Source: Candidatus Woesearchaeota archaeon (lineage in GTDB: Archaea > Nanobdellota > Nanobdellia > Woesearchaeales > ARS49). Taken from it: DNA of 64,000 nucleotides. Under the pieces are notes generated by a model. That model was not told the origin of the DNA. It did no database searches and saw only the letters and a list, made by a program, of their open reading frames with translations. The translations under genes and the position numbers were made by a program. The DNA lies in NCBI GenBank assembly GCA_016215315.1, contig JACRKG010000019.1:124001-188000 (forward strand), written 5' to 3'. Below, in pieces: positions 1-8,542 of the stretch (position 1 is its first letter; every line of letters starts with the position of its first letter).

Positions 1-1033
1 CAAAGTAACTATTGTGAGTATTTTTCCAAAATATTCTGCTTTATGGAATTATGCTTTCTTTTTAAACAATGAATTATCTAAAAATAAAAATTTTGAAATT
101 ACTTTTTTAGATTTGTACAAGGATTATCAAAATAAAATAGTGCGTGCTTTTGCATTGCTGAGGGGAATATCCGTCAAACAATCGGATGTGCTAATCTGCG
201 TAGCTCCTTTATTATCAAATACATTAAAAAAATCTAAATCAAAACTTAAAATATTAATTGCGCATGATTTTTATCCAATAACAGTAGGTGAAGGAGTTTC
301 ACTTTTTGAAAAAGCAATAATTTCTCAAATTTACAATAATCTCGACTTGGCAGACATAATTCTTCCTGTTTCGGATTTTTGCAGAAGAGAAATAATTGAA
401 AAGTACCAAATTCAAAAAGAAATGCAAGTTCTGCCGGGAGGAATCGATCATTCAGTTTTTAAAAAATTAAAAATAACCAAGCAAGAACTCAGAGAAAAAT
501 ATGATCTGCCAAAAGATAAAAAAATATTACTTCATGTTGGGAGAGATGATAAAAGAAAGAATTTCGGGTTTGTATTAAGACTGCTAAAAATATTGAAAGA
601 GGAATTCTTTTTAGTCAAAGTTGGAAACTTATCGGGAGATGATAAGAAATTTATCGAGAATAGTTCGCTTAAGACAAGATTGACAATTTTAAAAAATTTA
701 GATGAAAAAAAATTGTGCGAAATTTACAACGCTTCCGATATCTTTTTGTTCCCTTCAACATACGAGGGCTTAGGATTACCTCCTATTGAGGCCATGGCTT
801 GCGGATTGCCAGTGATTGCTGCAAATAATACTGGATTGAAAGAAGTTTGCACAAAAGAAAGCTTAACTGAGTTAAATGAAGAAATTTGGTTGGAAAAAAT
901 ACATAAAATACTGAAAGATAGTAAAACAAAAAATGATATGATCCAAAAAGGTTGTCGAATCGCGAAGCGATTCGATTGGAAAAAGTATGCAAAAGAAATT
1001 GAAAAAATAATAAATTTTAATCAACTAAAATAG
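1..1033 (+). CDS. GT4-family glycosyltransferase (5' end outside window)
   Basis: Retaining glycosyltransferase of the GT-B/GT4 type, likely adding a sugar from a nucleotide donor to a lipid-linked glycan at the cytosolic membrane face. The C-terminal half has the usual GT4 core: an LLHVGRDDKRKN strand-loop (GxxxxxKG-like) and a donor-binding block with SDIFLFPSTYEGLGLPPIEAMACGLPV (shown here in parts: PSTYEGLGLP, EAMACGLPV) carrying the E-x7-E pair. The reading frame is open to base 2 and gives KVTIVSIFPK; the GTG at 14 is therefore probably an internal valine and the gene starts upstream. It converges with the minus-strand methyltransferase and overlaps its 3' end by 17 bp. Family call is firm; the sugar and linkage cannot be told. 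Confidence 0.85.
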   Translation, partial: KVTIVSIFPKYSALWNYAFFLNNELSKNKNFEITFLDLYKDYQNKIVRAFALLRGISVKQSDVLICVAPLLSNTLKKSKSKLKILIAHDFYPITVGEGVSLFEKAIISQIYNNLDLADIILPVSDFCRREIIEKYQIQKEMQVLPGGIDHSVFKKLKITKQELREKYDLPKDKKILLHVGRDDKRKNFGFVLRLLKILKEEFFLVKVGNLSGDDKKFIENSSLKTRLTILKNLDEKKLCEIYNASDIFLFPSTYEGLGLPPIEAMACGLPVIAANNTGLKEVCTKESLTELNEEIWLEKIHKILKDSKTKNDMIQKGCRIAKRFDWKKYAKEIEKIINFNQLK

Positions 1034-1637
1034 TTACAACAGTTAATACTTTTTTATTTCTTACTAAATTCCAAATTGTTAAGAAAGGCATGTTTTTTCT
1101 TAAAAAGTATTGATAATCAAAACTGTAAACTTTTTTACCGGTTAATCTTTTTAACAAATTTTCCCAGCTTTTTCCAGTTAGCAATCTTTCATTGCCTACT
1201 TCTTTTATTGAGTAATAATTATTTGGAACACTAACTACTACTGCTTTTTTGGAAACACGCATTTGTTCTTTAAGCATTTTTTCAATGTCTGCATTGGAAA
1301 AATGCTCTATCAAACCTTGAGAAAATGTCACGTCAAAACTTTTGTCTGAATAAGGTAGTTTAAATGTGTCTGCTTTTTCAAATTTTACTTTGCCATTAAA
1401 TTTTTCACTATTCTTTTTAGCATTATCTAATACTTTCTGATCATTATCAATTGCAGTAGTTTGGTATCCTAAATGAGAAAGAAGAATGCTCATTACCCCC
1501 GTTCCAGTGCCTACTTCAAGTATTCTTTTTGGGCTGTGTTTTATTATTTCTTCAAATAGTTCATAACTGTAATAATTTCCTAAAAAGTCTTTCAAACTTG
1601 CAGTATTTTTGTAAAAATCAGCCCATTTTTGTATCAT
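1017..1637 (-). CDS. Class I SAM-dependent methyltransferase
   Basis: Rossmann-fold methyltransferase. Motif I is ILEVGTGTGVMS, followed by the acidic TAIDND loop that binds the SAM ribose and the SFDVTFSQGLIEHF region (motif IV-like), the last typical of the UbiE/Methyltransf_11 group. Small-molecule or sugar substrate is likely from its place in a glycan cluster, but this is inference. Start: two in-frame ATGs exist (1652 and 1637). The nearer one (MIQKWADFY) is preferred because a perfect 11-bp inverted repeat lies between them. It converges with the GT4 gene, sharing 17 bp. Confidence 0.75.
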   Translation of the reverse strand: MIQKWADFYKNTASLKDFLGNYYSYELFEEIIKHSPKRILEVGTGTGVMSILLSHLGYQTTAIDNDQKVLDNAKKNSEKFNGKVKFEKADTFKLPYSDKSFDVTFSQGLIEHFSNADIEKMLKEQMRVSKKAVVVSVPNNYYSIKEVGNERLLTGKSWENLLKRLTGKKVYSFDYQYFLRKNMPFLTIWNLVRNKKVLTVVTILVD

Positions 1638-1659
1638 GATTTTTGCAAGCAAAAATCAT
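1636..1659. other. Perfect 11-bp inverted repeat at methyltransferase start
   Basis: ATGATTTTTGC, a two-base AA loop, then GCAAAAATCAT. It overlaps the preferred start codon of the methyltransferase, so the transcript could fold over its own start region. It could equally be a chance palindrome; see the finding on GC-closed palindromes. Confidence 0.5.
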
Positions 1660-1744
1660 CTTTTTATTATTTGTGAATTGCAGATTTAACCTCCCAAAAC
1701 CATCTTCACCTAATAAAATTTTTATAATCCGATCAAAGAGAGGA

Positions 1745-3490
1745 TTATGAAAATTTTATCTTGTAAATTTTAGTAGTATTATCAAAATTAAAAACCTCTT
1801 CCAAATAATTATTTAAATCATCATTCCAGGGTTGTTCTAAACTTTTGTAATTTGGGACGATCAACAGAAGGTCAAATTTTCTATAAGTATCACCTGCTAA
1901 AGCAGGATCAACCCAGGTATGTTGAGGTTGATATGATATGTTGAGTTTTGTAAGAAAATTTCTTTTTTCTTCGTTGTCAAATAAATTCAAAGGGTCAAAA
2001 GGAAGTATTTTGCCATTTTCTGATCTATATTCAGTTGGCACCCAATCTTGATCCCATAGCAAATACTTAATCTGGTATTTTTCTATTAGATTTTTTCTTA
2101 CATTAGTGTCATTTCCATACAAGATCGCTGCTGAAGCCAGAATTCTCTCATCCATATCAAGGTAAGGACTGTTTTGTGCTCTTCTTGTATTAAGTAATTT
2201 TCTTCCAGTTAATGCATTGAGAGCAAAACTTAGTTCGTTTGAACTAATAAAAACATCATTAACGTCAGTGTTTTCTAGAGCAAATTTTTGTAGTTGTAAA
2301 AATTTGTCCGGAAGTTTTTCACGAGCTGAATCATACCATTTATCTGTATTTTTTCTTTCTTTAAATGCGTTAAAAGAGAAAAAAACTAGCAAACAAATTA
2401 AAATTATAGATACATGCTTTTGATAATTTTTTGTTTTTTTTAACAAAAAATTCAAGCCAAAACCTGCCAATAGTATTGCATTAAAAAAGAAGAGAAAGTC
2501 ATTAATTCTTATAGGATAAAGATCCATTCCCAATATCGGTCTGGTAATTATATAGCTAAATAACAAAAAAAACGAGCTTATGTTAAAGATGTGCAAAAAG
2601 TTCAGGTTGTAATTTGCTTTTTTTGCCAAAAAAAGAAGTATTAATCCCAATAAAGATAAAATTGAAGGAAGAATCGAGAAAACATCCCAAGTAAAAAAAT
2701 TAAAAAAATAACCTTTAATTGCATCTTTTAAATAATTTATTTGTACTGAAAAGCTCGAAAAATCTTCATTATTCCAATCTAAGTAGTGTTCAGAAGATTT
2801 CATGTGGTGGACAAAAATTGGTTCAAACCAGTAAAGTTGCGCTATTAAAATTCCTACAAGAAATATAATGCCAACTTTTTTCAAGGAAGCAGAATCTGTT
2901 TTTTTAAAGTAAACAGTAAAAATTACTAACATAATGCTAGCAATAATAAAACTTATTGGATGGGCAAGCCCTAAAAGACCATATGTTATCGCAAGCCAAT
3001 ACTTGTTTTTTTCAGATTCATAAAAATTATACAAGAGCAAGAAAAAGAGAGGCATTATAATAAATTGTGAAAAAATACTATACTTCATCACTAATAATCT
3101 TGAAACAGGAACAAATAACAAAATCAAAATTATTGGAACATATTCATTATCAAAAAATCTTTTGAAGAAATAATACAATACAAGTATGGATAAAATTGTT
3201 GATAAAAGAGAGGAATACAACACTGCGCTTATTGCTTTCATACCCGTAATTTTAGCAATGAACGCAGCATAAATTGCAAATAAAGGAGAGTATCCTGGTG
3301 AATTTTTGGGAATATTGTAGCCAGAAAACCAATTTCCTCCAGACAAAATGTGTTGCACTTGCCCTAATTGATGGTATGCATCCCCGCCATAAATCGGAGA
3401 AGGTAGCTGATTGAACTCATTGATTAGCAAAGTTAAGTTAACTAAATAGAACAAGATTACTGCGAAAAATACGATTTTTGGTAATTTCAT
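1745..3490 (-). CDS. Polytopic membrane protein, GT-C-like (possible lipid-linked glycosyltransferase)
   Basis: 581 aa with about 12 hydrophobic helices over residues 1-390, then a soluble domain to the end. Directly after the first helix is an extracytoplasmic loop with GGDAYHQLGQ (about residue 38-47); an acidic residue in this loop is the catalytic signature of GT-C enzymes (ArnT, PMT, STT3), followed here by a GYSPLF segment. The C-terminal region (ENTDVNDVFISSNE, RKLLNTRRAQ) resembles the soluble tails of archaeal uncharacterised GT-C/DUF6541-like proteins. Likely role: transfer of a sugar from a polyprenyl-phosphate donor on the outer face. Lies between glycosyltransferase genes in the same orientation as asnB. 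Specific family is not certain. Confidence 0.6.
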   Translation of the reverse strand: MKLPKIVFFAVILFYLVNLTLLINEFNQLPSPIYGGDAYHQLGQVQHILSGGNWFSGYNIPKNSPGYSPLFAIYAAFIAKITGMKAISAVLYSSLLSTILSILVLYYFFKRFFDNEYVPIILILLFVPVSRLLVMKYSIFSQFIIMPLFFLLLYNFYESEKNKYWLAITYGLLGLAHPISFIIASIMLVIFTVYFKKTDSASLKKVGIIFLVGILIAQLYWFEPIFVHHMKSSEHYLDWNNEDFSSFSVQINYLKDAIKGYFFNFFTWDVFSILPSILSLLGLILLFLAKKANYNLNFLHIFNISSFFLLFSYIITRPILGMDLYPIRINDFLFFFNAILLAGFGLNFLLKKTKNYQKHVSIILICLLVFFSFNAFKERKNTDKWYDSAREKLPDKFLQLQKFALENTDVNDVFISSNELSFALNALTGRKLLNTRRAQNSPYLDMDERILASAAILYGNDTNVRKNLIEKYQIKYLLWDQDWVPTEYRSENGKILPFDPLNLFDNEEKRNFLTKLNISYQPQHTWVDPALAGDTYRKFDLLLIVPNYKSLEQPWNDDLNNYLEEVFNFDNTTKIYKIKFS

Positions 3491-3542
3491 TTTTTATCAC
3501 TCTTTGTTTTTATTCTTTAAAGATCCTTTTTTAGCTTCTTTT

Positions 3543-5435
3543 TTATTCTTCCATTACCTTTTTATGCCATAAATTGAAGCATATTAAGTTCCAGACCTGT
3601 CTAGTATAAAATATTTCTCCTTTTTTGTAGTTATCAAAGATTTTTTCCAGTTCTGTTTTGTTAAAAAATTTGTTTACTTGCTTGTTTTGCAAAATAGATG
3701 AACGTTGTTCGTCTAGCATGTTTTTTATCCAGTTTTCTACAGGAACTTGAAACCCTTGTTTTTGTCTCCATAATAAATCTTTAGGCAGTCTTCCTTTCAT
3801 TGCTGTTCTGAAAATGTATTTTGTTTGTCCTAGAGAAACTTTGTATTTTGGAGGTATCCTGTAAGAAAATTCTAAAAGTCTATAATCCAGTAATGGTTCT
3901 CTGGCTTCTAACCCTACGGCCATAGTCATTCTATCTGTTTTATTCAAATAAGAATCCGGCAACAAAACATTTTGGTCATAATACAGAAATTTGTTTAGCA
4001 AATTGTTAGGTCGTATGAAGTATTGGTTGAATTCTTCAGGCAGTTCTTCAAAATATTCTTCTTTCAATAATTTTTTCCTTTCATTGTCTGCAATTATTCC
4101 AACTAAACTAGTGTATGCTTTAAAGTAATTTTTATTTTTAATATTGTTTAGCACATAATTTATTCTTCTGATTATTGCATTTCTATCCATGTCTGAACTA
4201 TTTTTGTGAATTTTCTTAAGTAAAAAATTTGGCGCAACTTTTAATAAAGAAGAACAAATATTTTTGCTGAATGGAATTTTCGAAATTGTGTTCAAGTGAT
4301 TGAAGATTTTATAATAATCATAACCTCCAAATACTTCATCTCCACCATCCCCAGTAATTACTGTTTTAACATGACTTCTTGAATTTTTAGCTAAAAAATA
4401 TAATGGAATTATTGCAGGATCTGCCATTGGTTCATCTAAGTGCCACAAAAGTTTACTCAAAACATCAACAGTATCAGGACCTATCAAGAATTCAGTATGC
4501 TTTGTATTGAACTTTTTCGCAATTTTATTTGCCCGAGGCAATTCATTAACTTTTTCTCCTTCCTCAAAAGCTAGTGCATATGTTTTTATCTCAGTATCTT
4601 TATCTGCTTCACGCATTAATGCAACTATTGCGCTAGAATCAATTCCCCCAGACAAAAATACTCCTACAGGAACATCTGCAATTAGCCTCTTCTTGATAGA
4701 GTCTTTCATTAGTTCTATTATTTTGTTGTGAATAAATTCTTTATTTGTAGTTAATTTGTTATTTGTATTGTTACTCCAATATTTTGTTATCGTTAGTTTT
4801 TTATTTGTTAAGTTAAAAATCAAGTTATGTCCTGGTTGAAGTTTTTTTATTCCTTCAAATATTGTTTCATTACCGAAACAATAGCGCATCGTAAAAAAAC
4901 CATTCAAAGATTGTAAATTTATTGTTTTTCTCATACCTGGAATTATGAGAAGAGATTTTATTTCGCTTGCAAAAGCAAATCTTGATCCGTCATAAAAATA
5001 GTGAAGAGGTTTGACTCCTAATCTGTCTCTGGAAAAAAAGAGGATCTTTTTTTCTTCATCATAAATGCAAAAACTCCACATTCCGTTAAAATAATTGACG
5101 CAATTTTCTCCCCACTCTAAGTATGAAGCAAGGATTACTTCAGTATCTGTATTTGAATTAAATTTGTGACCTTTGTTTTCTAGTTCTTGCCTTATTTCTT
5201 GAAAATTATAAACTTCCCCATTAAAAATAATAACTGCTTTTTTTCCTTTAAACTTATACTCCATGGGCTGATGACCTTTTTTTGATAAATCAATAATAGA
5301 AAGTCTGACATGGCCTAATGAGCATCTCGTATCAGTATAAACTCCTTTATCATCAGGACCTCGGTGATTTTGAGCTTTATTCATTAATTGAACTAAGTTC
5401 TTATCATTCCAATTAAATCCAGTAATTCCGCACAT
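3543..5435 (-). CDS. asnB: Asparagine synthetase (glutamine-hydrolysing), AsnB type
   Basis: Class II glutamine amidotransferase fused to an ATP-pyrophosphatase synthetase domain. The protein begins MCGITGFNW, so Cys2 is the glutaminase nucleophile after removal of Met1; the NGEVYNF and RDRLGVKPLHY blocks are intact. The synthetase domain has the PP-loop FLSGGIDSSAI (about residue 262-272) and the TGDGGDEVFGGYDYY motif. Length 630 aa is normal. It sits in a glycan cluster, and AsnB paralogues in such clusters often amidate sugar carboxylates (for example uronic acids) or other acids instead of making free asparagine; that is inference. One base separates it from the upstream GT2 gene, so they are co-transcribed. 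Confidence 0.92.
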   Translation of the reverse strand: MCGITGFNWNDKNLVQLMNKAQNHRGPDDKGVYTDTRCSLGHVRLSIIDLSKKGHQPMEYKFKGKKAVIIFNGEVYNFQEIRQELENKGHKFNSNTDTEVILASYLEWGENCVNYFNGMWSFCIYDEEKKILFFSRDRLGVKPLHYFYDGSRFAFASEIKSLLIIPGMRKTINLQSLNGFFTMRYCFGNETIFEGIKKLQPGHNLIFNLTNKKLTITKYWSNNTNNKLTTNKEFIHNKIIELMKDSIKKRLIADVPVGVFLSGGIDSSAIVALMREADKDTEIKTYALAFEEGEKVNELPRANKIAKKFNTKHTEFLIGPDTVDVLSKLLWHLDEPMADPAIIPLYFLAKNSRSHVKTVITGDGGDEVFGGYDYYKIFNHLNTISKIPFSKNICSSLLKVAPNFLLKKIHKNSSDMDRNAIIRRINYVLNNIKNKNYFKAYTSLVGIIADNERKKLLKEEYFEELPEEFNQYFIRPNNLLNKFLYYDQNVLLPDSYLNKTDRMTMAVGLEAREPLLDYRLLEFSYRIPPKYKVSLGQTKYIFRTAMKGRLPKDLLWRQKQGFQVPVENWIKNMLDEQRSSILQNKQVNKFFNKTELEKIFDNYKKGEIFYTRQVWNLICFNLWHKKVMEE

Positions 5436-5436
5436 T

Positions 5437-6348
5437 TTACAATTTTGTTCTTTTTATTATCAAATCAGCAAGTAGTCCTAGAAATGCAGTTTGAACTGCA
5501 AAAATAAAAACTAAAGCAGAAAATACTCCTATTCTACAAGTAAAAAAGTTAGTACTACAATAATTTACCAAATCTTTCATTGAAAGCACAATACTTAATA
5601 AAAAGAAAAAGAAACTAATTGGCAAAAAAACATTTAAAGGTTTAAAATAAAGCGCAAGTCTTATTATTAATTGTGTGAAACCCATAAAATCCTTTAATGG
5701 TTTTATAGATGACTTTCCTTCTCGTTTATAGTACTCAATTGGAATAAATTTTACGGAATATTCATTAGTCAAACAGGACATAGTTATTGTTGTCGTAAAT
5801 GAAAAACCATCAGGAAAAAGAGGCTCAAATCTTTGAAATATTCTTTTGTGAAATACCCTCATGCCAGAATTTAGATCGGGAATTTTTCTTCCAGTTAAAT
5901 ATCTGGCTAATTTTGTTAAAAACAATTTTGCAGGCCTTCTTAGTAAAGGAATGCTTGCATTTTTTGTTCTTGCTCCAACAACCATATCATAAGCAGGAAT
6001 GAATTCTAACAAACTTTTGAAATCTTCAATCGGATAAGTTCCATCAGCGTCAACGATTGCAATCCAATCATATTTAGAAATAGATATGCCTTTTTTTAGA
6101 GAAGCACCATATCCTTTATTGGGATGATTTGTTGCAATTTTTATTTTGCCAGAATAATTTTCTAATACTTGAGCGGTGTTATCTTTTGATCCATCATTAA
6201 CTACAATTACTTCAAAATCCACAGTTGATTTTTTGAAGATCTCATTAATCCTGTCAAGAGTTTGACTTACAGATTTTCCTTCATTATAGCAAGGAACAAT
6301 CACCGAAATTGATTTTTTTTCTTCAGAAAGTTTTGATTGTTGCATCAT
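5437..6348 (-). CDS. GT2 glycosyltransferase, polyprenyl-phosphate sugar synthase type
   Basis: Inverting GT-A enzyme of the dolichyl-phosphate mannose/glucose synthase group. It has ISVIVPCYNEGKS, the VVNDGSKDNT loop, and the metal/nucleotide motif AIVDADGTYP (DxD). Two C-terminal hydrophobic helices (about 240-262 and 275-296) anchor it in the membrane, as in DPM1/GtrB-like enzymes. Probably loads a sugar onto dolichyl phosphate for outer-face transferases such as the GT-C protein. A TATA-like AT-rich box at 6365-6375 lies about 20-27 nt before the ATG, consistent with a leaderless message reading on into asnB. Confidence 0.85.
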   Translation of the reverse strand: MMQQSKLSEEKKSISVIVPCYNEGKSVSQTLDRINEIFKKSTVDFEVIVVNDGSKDNTAQVLENYSGKIKIATNHPNKGYGASLKKGISISKYDWIAIVDADGTYPIEDFKSLLEFIPAYDMVVGARTKNASIPLLRRPAKLFLTKLARYLTGRKIPDLNSGMRVFHKRIFQRFEPLFPDGFSFTTTITMSCLTNEYSVKFIPIEYYKREGKSSIKPLKDFMGFTQLIIRLALYFKPLNVFLPISFFFFLLSIVLSMKDLVNYCSTNFFTCRIGVFSALVFIFAVQTAFLGLLADLIIKRTKL

Positions 6349-6364
6349 TGGTTGGGTAATTTAT

Positions 6365-6375
6365 TTGTTTTATAA
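6365..6375 (-). promoter_or_regulatory. TATA box for the GT2-asnB transcript
   Basis: On the minus strand the sequence reads ATTTATAAAAC, about 20-27 nt before the ATG at 6348. This spacing fits an archaeal core promoter driving a leaderless message. Confidence 0.5.
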
Positions 6376-6387
6376 ATATTCTGAAGG

Positions 6388-6405
6388 ATTTTGCTCACGC
6401 AAAAT
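6388..6405 (-). terminator. Small hairpin after the GT9 gene
   Basis: ATTTTGC-TCAC-GCAAAAT, a 7-bp stem one base past the GT9 stop codon and before the TATA box of the next gene. Its position suggests a transcript end; archaeal termination does not need hairpins, so the role is uncertain. Confidence 0.35.
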
Positions 6406-6406
6406 T

Positions 6407-7495
6407 CTACTTGATTAACTTTGTTATTTCTTCAACAGTTATTAGCTTCATGCAAGCATATCTATCTTTCTTTCTTAAGCAATCTGGCATGCAGCCTTTA
6501 TCGTTTATTATGCATGGAGAACAAGGTAAATTTTTGTATATTGAAATATTTTCTTTTCCATAAGGTGCCCATAATGTCGGCGTGTTTGGCCCAAAGAGCC
6601 CTATTGTTTTAACACCTTGTGCTGCTGCTAAATGCATCGGTCCCGTATCTATACTAATAAACAAATCAAAATTTCTCATAATTTCTGCTGTTTGAAGTAT
6701 GTTAAATTTTCCAGCAATATTCAACGCATTTTTTTTCATTAAATTTATCACTTGATTTATGCTAGCTTCTTCACTTTTAGCACCCATAAAAAACACAGTG
6801 TATCCTTGATCAGATAGCTTATCTGCTAATTCTGCCCATTTTTCATTCTGCCAAACTCTTGTTTTTGATGCAGATTCTGCAGTTCCAATACAAAGTCCTG
6901 CTTTTCTTTCTTTAATGTTTTTTAAAAAATCTGTTGCAATTTTTTTGTCTTCCGCAGAAGATTCAACTGGTATCAATTTGGCATAATTTGTTTTTATCCC
7001 AATTATTCTGGCCATACTCAAATAATTTTCTACCATGTGTTGGTCTTTTTTGTGAGCAACAACATGATCATACAATACAGATCTTATTTGGTTGCTGAAT
7101 CCGATTGCTTGTTTTCCCAACCAAAAAGAAATTAATGCAGAAATATTTAGGTAAGGTTCCGTATCAAAAACCAAATCATACTTATTAAACATCCCGAATA
7201 ATTTAAAATACTGTTTAGGTTCATACAAATGTATTTGATTTATATCTTTGTTGTGCTTAAAAATATCTTTGTTACGATTTCTTGCCAAGACATCAATTAC
7301 TGCATCAGGATGAGTTTTTCTTAAAGAGTTAATTAGCGGCAAAATAACCACTGAATCACCTAACGCCCATAATTTTATAATTAAAATCTTTTTAGTGTTC
7401 AAATTTTTTTGAGCTGTGTTTTTAAAAATACTTAAAAGATAACACAAAAATCCCCCAAAAAAATTATCGATTTTTTTGTAAAAATCTATCTTCAT
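6407..7495 (-). CDS. GT9-family glycosyltransferase (heptosyltransferase-like)
   Basis: GT-B enzyme of the ADP-heptose:LPS heptosyltransferase family. The N-terminal half has ILIIKLWALGDSVVILPLI (the KxxxxGD signature) and the C-terminal half has the nucleotide-sugar site SIDTGPMHLAAAQG and LFGPNTPTLWAPYG, followed by the Cys-rich LPCSPCI...CMPDCLRKKDRYACM tail common in this family. An archaeon has no lipid A-heptose LPS, so the acceptor is presumably the surface glycan or its lipid carrier. ATGA overlap with the upstream DUF2304 gene shows translational coupling. Confidence 0.85.
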   Translation of the reverse strand: MKIDFYKKIDNFFGGFLCYLLSIFKNTAQKNLNTKKILIIKLWALGDSVVILPLINSLRKTHPDAVIDVLARNRNKDIFKHNKDINQIHLYEPKQYFKLFGMFNKYDLVFDTEPYLNISALISFWLGKQAIGFSNQIRSVLYDHVVAHKKDQHMVENYLSMARIIGIKTNYAKLIPVESSAEDKKIATDFLKNIKERKAGLCIGTAESASKTRVWQNEKWAELADKLSDQGYTVFFMGAKSEEASINQVINLMKKNALNIAGKFNILQTAEIMRNFDLFISIDTGPMHLAAAQGVKTIGLFGPNTPTLWAPYGKENISIYKNLPCSPCIINDKGCMPDCLRKKDRYACMKLITVEEITKLIK

Positions 7496-7818
7496 TTTTT
7501 TCTTAATGCTAATTCTCTAACCAATTCAGTAATTTCCTGTTCTGTTTTTTCTTGCTTAACATAAATCCTGAAATTAAGATAAAACAATAATAGTACACTA
7601 GAATAAACAACTAAATCTACCGGTCTCTCTATACCTAATTTGAATGAAATTAATCCTGCAAGTTCAGGATTTAATGACAGCACCAAAACACTAAGCCAAA
7701 TAAGAGTCCAAAAAGAAAATTCAGAACCTTTTATTTTTTTATCTTTAAACCTGAGCAAAGCTCTACTCCACGCAAAAAGAGCAAAAATAATTATTATAAC
7801 ACTTATTGCTTCAACCAT
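7492..7818 (-). CDS. DUF2304 small membrane protein
   Basis: 108 aa with three hydrophobic segments (about 5-18, 36-58, 66-88) and a charged C-terminus (KQEKTEQEITELVRELALRKK, split: KQEKTEQEI / TELVREL). Topology, size and the position directly after a GT2 gene match DUF2304, a family that often accompanies DPM1-like GT2 enzymes and may help them at the membrane. It shares one base with the upstream GT2 stop and four bases with the GT9 start. Function is not established. Confidence 0.75.
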   Translation of the reverse strand: MVEAISVIIIIFALFAWSRALLRFKDKKIKGSEFSFWTLIWLSVLVLSLNPELAGLISFKLGIERPVDLVVYSSVLLLFYLNFRIYVKQEKTEQEITELVRELALRKK

Positions 7819-8492
7819 TATCTTATCAACCTTCTAAAAAGCATTCGGTAAAGTATTCTAAAAGCGTCCCAAGATTTTTGTCCGTGATTTAAAGAATACT
7901 CTGTGTATCTTATTGTTACAGGAATTTCTTTATAACTAATATTTTTTTTACTTATTTGTTCTAGTATTTCTGATGCATGCTCCATTCTATCTGCAGTTAG
8001 ATTAATTTTTTCTGCAGCACTTTTAGAAATTGCTCGTAAGCCATTATGGGAGTCAGTGAGATTTAGTTTGTACATTCTTGATAATAATAAAGCGCCTCCA
8101 CGCAAAAAAAGTCGTCTAACAAAAGGTGCATTGGTTGTGTTTTTCAAGAAACGACTGCCGATGCATATTTCTGTTTCTCCATTAATTATCGGTTCTACAA
8201 GTTTGCTTATTTCTTCTGGAGAGTGCTGGTCATCAGCATCAAAAGTAACAATAATATCAGCACCGTTTCGTAAACAATATTTTATCCCCGTTTTGAGCGC
8301 AGCGCCTTGACCTCTATTAATCACGTGGTATAATGCTTTTGCACCTTCTTTTTCAGCCACTATTCCAGTTTTATCCTCGCTTCCATCATCTATGACTACA
8401 ACATCACCATAGCCTTGCGCCTTTAATTTTCTAACCACTTCCCCGATCTTTTTCTCTTCGTTAAAAGCAGGAATCAAAACAGATATATTCAT
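7818..8492 (-). CDS. GT2 glycosyltransferase (soluble, DPM1-like)
   Basis: 224-aa GT-A enzyme: ISVLIPAFNEEKKIGEV, VVIDDGSEDKT, and the catalytic TFDADDQHSPEE (DxD) and QGAALKTG blocks are all clear. There is no C-terminal membrane helix, unlike the other GT2 here; the adjoining DUF2304 protein may supply membrane contact. Expected reaction: transfer of a hexose or HexNAc from UDP/GDP-sugar to a polyprenyl phosphate. First gene of a tightly overlapped GT2-DUF2304-GT9 operon. Confidence 0.85.
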   Translation of the reverse strand: MNISVLIPAFNEEKKIGEVVRKLKAQGYGDVVVIDDGSEDKTGIVAEKEGAKALYHVINRGQGAALKTGIKYCLRNGADIIVTFDADDQHSPEEISKLVEPIINGETEICIGSRFLKNTTNAPFVRRLFLRGGALLLSRMYKLNLTDSHNGLRAISKSAAEKINLTADRMEHASEILEQISKKNISYKEIPVTIRYTEYSLNHGQKSWDAFRILYRMLFRRLIR

Positions 8493-8542
8493 AGAGCGTG
8501 TGTATTTTTTTGTATTAAAAAGCTTATGGAACAGAGTTTGGT

